From Actinoplanes lobatus (GTDB lineage Bacteria > Actinomycetota > Actinomycetes > Mycobacteriales > Micromonosporaceae): 64,000 nucleotides of DNA. Positions 59,793 through 64,000 of this stretch are shown one piece after another. The stretch is from the NCBI RefSeq assembly GCF_014205215.1, contig NZ_JACHNC010000001.1:4097001-4161000 (forward strand), written 5' to 3'. A program made the translations under genes and the position numbers. Below the pieces are notes generated by a model. That model worked only from the letters and a program-made list of their open reading frames with translations. It was not told the DNA's origin and searched no databases. Numbering within the stretch: the first letter of the stretch is position 1; every line of letters begins with the position of its first letter.

Positions 59793-60911
59793 GTGAGCGG
59801 TGTTCGATTGCTGGTCGGGACGCGCAAGGGACTGTTCATCCTGACCTCGGACGGCAAGCGCGAGGACTGGAAGGTGGACGGCCCGCACTTCGCCGGATGG
59901 GAGATCTACCACGCCAACGGCTCGCCGGCGGACACCGACCGGCTCTGGGTGTCGCAGTCCGGGGGCTGGTTCGGCCAGGTCATCCAGCGCTCCGACGACG
60001 GCGGCGCCAACTGGGAGACGGTGGACAACGACTTCACCTACGCCGGCGACGTCGGCGACCATCTCTGGTACGACGGGACCCCGCGCCCGTGGGAGTTCAA
60101 ACGGGTCTGGCACCTGGAGCCGTCCCGCACCGACCCCGACACGGTGTACGCCGGGGTCGAGGACGCCGCCCTCTACAAGAGCACCGACGGCGGCCAGAAA
60201 TGGGTGGAGCTCACCGGCCTGCGTACCCACCCGTCGGCGCCGAAGTGGCAGCCCGGCGCCGGCGGCATGTGCCTGCACACGATCCTGCTGGACCCGGTGA
60301 ACCCGGACCGCATCTACGTGGCGATCTCGGCGGCCGGCGTGTTCCGCAGCGACGACGGGGGCGAGACCTGGCAGCCGATGAACCGGGGGTTGCAGAGCAA
60401 CATGGAGCTGCCCGACCCGGACGCCGAGGTGGGCCACTGCGTGCACCGGCTCGCCATGCACCCGTCCCGCCCGGACACGCTGTTCATGCAGAAGCACTGG
60501 GACGTGATGCGTACCGACGACGCCGGCGCCAACTGGCGTGAGGTGAGCGGGGACCTGCCGACCGACTTCGGCTTCCCGATCGCGGTGCACGCGCACGAGC
60601 CGGAGACGATCTACGTGGTGCCGATCACCAGCGACCAGCAGCACTTCGTGATGGACGGCAGACTGCGCGTCTACCGCAGCCGGACCGGGGGCGAGCGGTG
60701 GGAGGCCCTCACCGCAGGCCTGCCCCAGGAGAACTGCTACGTCAACGTGCTCCGCGACGCCATGGCGGTCGACACGCTCGACTCCTGCGGCATCTACTTC
60801 GGCACGAGCGGCGGCCAGGTGTACGCCTCCGCCGACAGCGGCGACACGTGGCGCGCCGTCGTCCGCGACCTGCCGCCGGTGCTCTCCGTGGAAGTGCAGG
60901 TGCTGCCGTGA
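59793..60911 (+). CDS. Asp-box (BNR) beta-propeller protein
   Basis: A 372-residue cytoplasmic propeller. It contains at least five Asp-box motifs: [44 protein letters not shown] and [11 protein letters not shown]. The fold is that of sialidase/VPS10-like exo-alpha-sialidase repeats, but no sialidase active-site Arg triad is evident, so glycosidase function is not claimed. The GTG start at 59793 follows GGAGGGGAG. Its stop overlaps the start of the MoaD-like gene, a pair I believe is conserved in actinobacteria. Confidence 0.85.
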   Translation: MSGVRLLVGTRKGLFILTSDGKREDWKVDGPHFAGWEIYHANGSPADTDRLWVSQSGGWFGQVIQRSDDGGANWETVDNDFTYAGDVGDHLWYDGTPRPWEFKRVWHLEPSRTDPDTVYAGVEDAALYKSTDGGQKWVELTGLRTHPSAPKWQPGAGGMCLHTILLDPVNPDRIYVAISAAGVFRSDDGGETWQPMNRGLQSNMELPDPDAEVGHCVHRLAMHPSRPDTLFMQKHWDVMRTDDAGANWREVSGDLPTDFGFPIAVHAHEPETIYVVPITSDQQHFVMDGRLRVYRSRTGGERWEALTAGLPQENCYVNVLRDAMAVDTLDSCGIYFGTSGGQVYASADSGDTWRAVVRDLPPVLSVEVQVLP

Positions 60912-61204
60912 TCCGTGTCATCCTCCCGCCCCACCTGCGCAATCTCGCGCACGTGACCGGGGAGGTGCGGGTCGAGGTGCCCGGGGAGGTGACCCAGCGG
61001 CACGTGCTCGACGCGGTCGAGGAGCGTTATCCGATGCTGCGCGGCACCATGCGGGACCGGGCCACCGGCAAGCGGAGGGCGCTGGTGCGTTTCTTCGCCT
61101 GCGAGGAGGACCTGTCCAACGAGTCGCCGGACGATCCGCTGCCGGACCGGGTGGTCAAGGGTGAGGAGCCGTTCATGGTGGTCGGCGCGATGGCCGGCGG
61201 CTGA
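60908..61204 (+). CDS. MoaD/ThiS-family protein
   Basis: A 98-residue ubiquitin-fold protein. The GTG start overlaps the previous TGA (GTGA). It has the beta-grasp pattern and ends in AMAGG, with the C-terminal diglycine used for adenylation and thiocarboxylate formation in MoaD, ThiS and related carriers. A matching activating enzyme (MoeB/ThiF) is not in the window. The neighbouring propeller may be its partner. It could supply sulfur for cofactor or thio-modification; the pathway is not known from context. Confidence 0.85.
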   Translation: MIRVILPPHLRNLAHVTGEVRVEVPGEVTQRHVLDAVEERYPMLRGTMRDRATGKRRALVRFFACEEDLSNESPDDPLPDRVVKGEEPFMVVGAMAGG

Positions 61205-61259
61205 CCCGGACCCCGGCCTGCCGGGATCGGCGATGCTGGTGGCGGCATACGATCGGGGC

Positions 61260-61808
61260 ATGGCCAGGCGTACCGGGGAGGCGACCCGCGAGGAGATCCG
61301 TAACGCGGCGACCCGTCTCTTCCGGGAGCGTGGCTTCGCCCGCACGTCGGTGCGCGACATCGCGGCGCAGGCCGCCACCAACCCGGCGCTGGTGATCCGG
61401 CACTTCGGGACCAAGGAGCTGCTGTTCCTGGACACCATGCACCTGACGATCGACGACGAGCCGCTGCTGGACGTCCCGCTGGAGCGGTTCGGCGAGCGTT
61501 TCATCGAGGTGCTGCTCGCCGACGACGACATCCGCGGCGTCTACCTGGCGCTGGTGCACGGCAGCAACGAGCCGCAGATCCGGGCCCGCCTCCAGGACAT
61601 CCACGAGCGCACCTTCGTCGCACCGGTGCGGGCCCGGCTCACCGGCCCGGACGCCGACATCCGGGCCCGGCTGGCCGCCGCGGTGGTCGGCGGTCTGCTC
61701 TACGCCCTCTGGGTGGTGGAGGACGAGCATCTGGTGACCGCCGACCGGCCGCTCCTGGTGGCGCACTACGGCGCGCTGTTGCAGCGGGCCCTGAGCCCGC
61801 GCGGGTGA
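61260..61808 (+). CDS. TetR-family transcriptional regulator
   Basis: A 182-residue regulator with N-terminal helix-turn-helix (REEIRNAATRLFRERGFART, VRDIAAQAATNPALVIRHFG) and a C-terminal ligand domain of the TetR_C_17-like kind. The ATG at 61260 begins MARRTGEATREE, as in many actinobacterial TetR proteins. It converges on the SDR gene, with stops 4 bp apart, so the target is unclear; divergent-promoter logic does not apply. Confidence 0.9.
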   Translation: MARRTGEATREEIRNAATRLFRERGFARTSVRDIAAQAATNPALVIRHFGTKELLFLDTMHLTIDDEPLLDVPLERFGERFIEVLLADDDIRGVYLALVHGSNEPQIRARLQDIHERTFVAPVRARLTGPDADIRARLAAAVVGGLLYALWVVEDEHLVTADRPLLVAHYGALLQRALSPRG

Positions 61809-61812
61809 CCGG

Positions 61813-62826
61813 TTACTGCACGGACCAGCCGCCGTCGGACGGCAGGACCACGCCGTTGAGGTTCACCCCGTCGTCGCTGAGCAGGAAGGTGATCGACGCG
61901 GCCAGGTGCTCGGCCATCGCCACACCCGGGATGAGCTGGAGGAACGGGCCGGTCCGCCCGCGGCCGAACTCGGAGGTGTTCACCGGTGCCATGCCGGTGG
62001 CCACCCCGCCGGGCGCCACCGCGTTGGTCCGGATGCCCTGCTGCCCGTACATGAACGCGGTGTTCTTGGTGATGCCGACGACCGCGTGCTTGGACGCCGT
62101 GTAGGCGATGCCCGCGGCGTTGCCCCGCAGCGCCGCCTCGGAGGCGACGTTGACGATCGCGCCGCGCCCGGCGGAGAGCATGGCCGGCAGGACCGCGCGG
62201 GTGAGGCGGAAGACGCCGTCCACGTTGACCGCGAAGACCTTCTCCCAGACGGCGTCGGACGCCTCGTGGGCCGGGCTGAAGTCGTCGACCACACCGGCGA
62301 TGTTGGCCAGGCCGTCGATGCGGTCGCCGGCGGCGGCGACGATCCGTTCGATGTCGTCCGACCGGGTGATGTCGCCGGCGACCGCGACGAACGACTCACC
62401 CAGCTCGGCCTCGGCCTCCTTGAGCTTCTCGGCGGTGATGTCGACGCCGATGACCCGGCCGCCCTCGCGGACGATGCGGGACGCGGTGGCCCGCCCGATG
62501 CCGGAGGCGGCGCCGGTCACGATGACCGTCCGGCCGTCGAACCGGCCGGCGGTGATCCGCTCCTGCCAGCCGGCGCCCGCACCGGACTCGACCGGGGCGA
62601 CGCCGCCGTTGACCTGGAGCACCAGGTCGTCGATCACCGACTGCGGCATCTTGCCCTGGCTGAGGGCGACCAGTTGCTGGAGCGGGAGTCCGCGGACCGG
62701 CGCGAGCGAGGAGGCGTCGGCGCCGCCCGCCGCGAGCAGCTCGCCCAGAGCCGGGCCGCCCACCGGGTGGTCGAGCCATTCACCGACGGTGTTCGCCGCG
62801 GTCAGGGGCTTCGGCGCGGTCGTCAT
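61813..62826 (-). CDS. SDR family oxidoreductase with N-terminal extension
   Basis: A 337-residue short-chain dehydrogenase. The classical SDR domain starts near residue 95 with VIVTGAASGIGRATA, has NIAGVV, the catalytic Ser region VNVASEAALRG and YTASKHAVVG (YxxxK). Residues 1-90 are an extra N-terminal helical region unlike typical 250-residue SDRs; it resembles sequences seen in some actinobacterial SDRs and may mediate oligomerisation. Substrate is unknown. The ATG at 62826 is chosen over 62868 because GAAGGGA lies upstream. Confidence 0.87.
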   Translation of the reverse strand: MTTAPKPLTAANTVGEWLDHPVGGPALGELLAAGGADASSLAPVRGLPLQQLVALSQGKMPQSVIDDLVLQVNGGVAPVESGAGAGWQERITAGRFDGRTVIVTGAASGIGRATASRIVREGGRVIGVDITAEKLKEAEAELGESFVAVAGDITRSDDIERIVAAAGDRIDGLANIAGVVDDFSPAHEASDAVWEKVFAVNVDGVFRLTRAVLPAMLSAGRGAIVNVASEAALRGNAAGIAYTASKHAVVGITKNTAFMYGQQGIRTNAVAPGGVATGMAPVNTSEFGRGRTGPFLQLIPGVAMAEHLAASITFLLSDDGVNLNGVVLPSDGGWSVQ

Positions 62827-62944
62827 AGGGTGTTCCCTTCGGTCAAGGGGAGCGGGAGCGGAAGTCAACTTAGTTTACTTCGGCTCTCCCGGCGAGCCCC
62901 GGCCAGGAGCGGATCGATCCGGCGAAACACGCTACGGTCCACCA

Positions 62945-64000
62945 ATGGGACTGCTGGACAGGTTCGCCGGTTCGCCGCGGCGCCGTTTCGCCCAGCTCGC
63001 TCTCCGGGTGGCCCGGCGTACCCCCGGCGTGGAGCGTGCGGTCTACCAGCCGGACGACTTCGCCATCGCGATTCACCGGACCGGTGTGGCCGGTCCGGCC
63101 CATCTCTACCTCTCCAACGTCTTCCGGGAGACCGCGGACGCCTCGCCGGCGGAACGCCGGCAACAGCTCGAGCGCCTCATCCGGCTGATCGCGCCGCTCC
63201 CGGAAGAGGACTGGGACGCGGTACGCGCGAAGCTGCGCCCGGTGCTGCGCCCGGTGACGTTCGGCGCGGCCGGGCCGACCGGGATGCGCCCGCCGCTGTC
63301 CCGCCCGGCCATGCCGCACCTGCGCGAGCTCGTCGTGATCGACACCCCGGAGGCGATGGCGTACGTGTCGCCGGACCGCCTGGAGACGTGGGGCGTACCG
63401 GTCGACGAGGTGTTCGCGGTGGCCCGGCAGAACCTGGCCGTCATCGCCCGCGGCGCCCTGGACCGGCCGTGGCGCGACAGCACGGCGATCAGCATCCTCG
63501 ACGACGGCGACGGCTACTTCACCTCGCTGCTGCTGTCGCCGGGCTGGCTGTCCGAGGTGGGGGAGCGGATGGGCGGCCCGGCCCTGGCGTTCGTGCCGGA
63601 CAGCAACACCCTGCTGGTCACCCCGCTGCCGGACACCGGCGCGGAGCAGATCTACGCCGCCGTGGAGCACTCCTTCGGCGAGGCGGTCCGCTACCTGTCC
63701 CCGGTCGGCTACGTGGCCGGGCCGGACGGCCGGTCGGTGCCGTACGCTCCCCCGCCGGGGCACCCGCACCACCGGCCGGCCCGCCGAGCCGACGCGGTGC
63801 TGGCGCTCACCGAGTACTCGAACCAGACCGAATGGCTCTCCGACCAGTACGCCAAAGCCGGCGTCGACGTGCACGTGGGCAGCCTGATCGCGGTCGAGCC
63901 GTCCGGCGGCGGCCCGGTCGAGACCATCGCCACCTGGACCGACGGCGTCTGCACACTGCTGCCCCGCGCCGACTCGGTGGCGTTCGCCCGGGCCGGCGAC
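62945..64000 (+). CDS. Uncharacterised protein, 3' end outside window
   Basis: An open frame from the ATG at 62945 runs 352 codons to the window edge without a stop. The product starts MGLLDRFAGSPRRRFAQLAL, with later parts such as HLRELVVIDTPEAMAYVSPD and SILDDGDGYFTSLLLSPG. Codon use is strongly G/C-ending in the third position, supporting coding. I do not recognise the family. No membrane segment or signal peptide is visible. It is divergent from the SDR gene. Confidence 0.8.
   Translation, partial: MGLLDRFAGSPRRRFAQLALRVARRTPGVERAVYQPDDFAIAIHRTGVAGPAHLYLSNVFRETADASPAERRQQLERLIRLIAPLPEEDWDAVRAKLRPVLRPVTFGAAGPTGMRPPLSRPAMPHLRELVVIDTPEAMAYVSPDRLETWGVPVDEVFAVARQNLAVIARGALDRPWRDSTAISILDDGDGYFTSLLLSPGWLSEVGERMGGPALAFVPDSNTLLVTPLPDTGAEQIYAAVEHSFGEAVRYLSPVGYVAGPDGRSVPYAPPPGHPHHRPARRADAVLALTEYSNQTEWLSDQYAKAGVDVHVGSLIAVEPSGGGPVETIATWTDGVCTLLPRADSVAFARAGD

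Overview
This 64 kb window is a chromosomal segment of a high-GC actinobacterium, most likely Micromonosporaceae (Actinoplanes-like). The basis is very high GC with G/C-ending codons, GTG and TTG starts, dense 4-nt overlapping operons, an ECF sigma factor fused to a membrane segment and beta-helix, an LAXTG cell-wall anchor, a fused anthranilate synthase under a Trp-codon leader, and degenerate type I-E CRISPR repeats. The genus is inferred. I saw no rRNA, tRNA, transposase, integrase or phage structural gene.

Layout. 1-6.4 kb: 3' end of metH, a YdjM-like membrane protein, a DUF1707 protein, a NarL-type two-component pair, a Nudix hydrolase and a membrane diguanylate cyclase. 6.5-16.8 kb: a GH63-like glucosidase, a fused anthranilate synthase with a complete trp attenuator, a stand-alone receiver protein, a GH3 beta-glucosidase divergent from a TetR regulator, an NYN-domain protein and a hypothetical. 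16.8-22 kb: a MoxR ATPase/VWA-metallopeptidase pair and the sigma-beta-helix fusion. 22-25.8 kb: GC-rich simple repeats, a DNA polymerase IV with a repeat-expanded C-terminal linker, and a 1 kb gene-free array of 48-bp palindromes. 25.8-29 kb: a lone ctaD and an LAXTG surface protein.

29.1-35.2 kb holds a six-gene minus-strand operon: FabH/OleA-like ketosynthase, two GT2 glycosyltransferases, an adenylate-forming ligase, a cytochrome P450 and an OleD-like dehydrogenase. It looks like an undescribed glycosylated lipid or beta-lactone-type pathway. Where its genes do not overlap directly, tiny ORFs that overlap stop-to-start bridge the gaps. 35.3-43.6 kb: hybrid histidine kinase, Ser/Thr kinase, and an SsuABC/ThiXYZ-type ABC importer operon ending in a benzoylformate decarboxylase-like ThDP enzyme. 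43.6-46.3 kb: dispersed repeats, a small zinc-ribbon membrane protein, an eroded cas-less CRISPR array and a CNNM/CBS transporter. 46.5-58.4 kb: DUF2278 protein, TetR plus secreted S15-like hydrolase, and a four-gene secreted sugar-dehydrogenase/PA14 and glycosyltransferase operon. 58.5-64 kb: a second copy of the 93-bp dispersed repeat, Ppx/GppA phosphatase, an Asp-box propeller with a MoaD-like protein, TetR, SDR, and a protein truncated by the window edge.

The most notable items are the trp attenuator, the OleA/ligase/OleD-like operon with its micro-ORF couplers, the CRISPR remnant, the GATCTTGGACG palindrome family (seven copies at three loci) and the sigma factor-beta-helix fusion.
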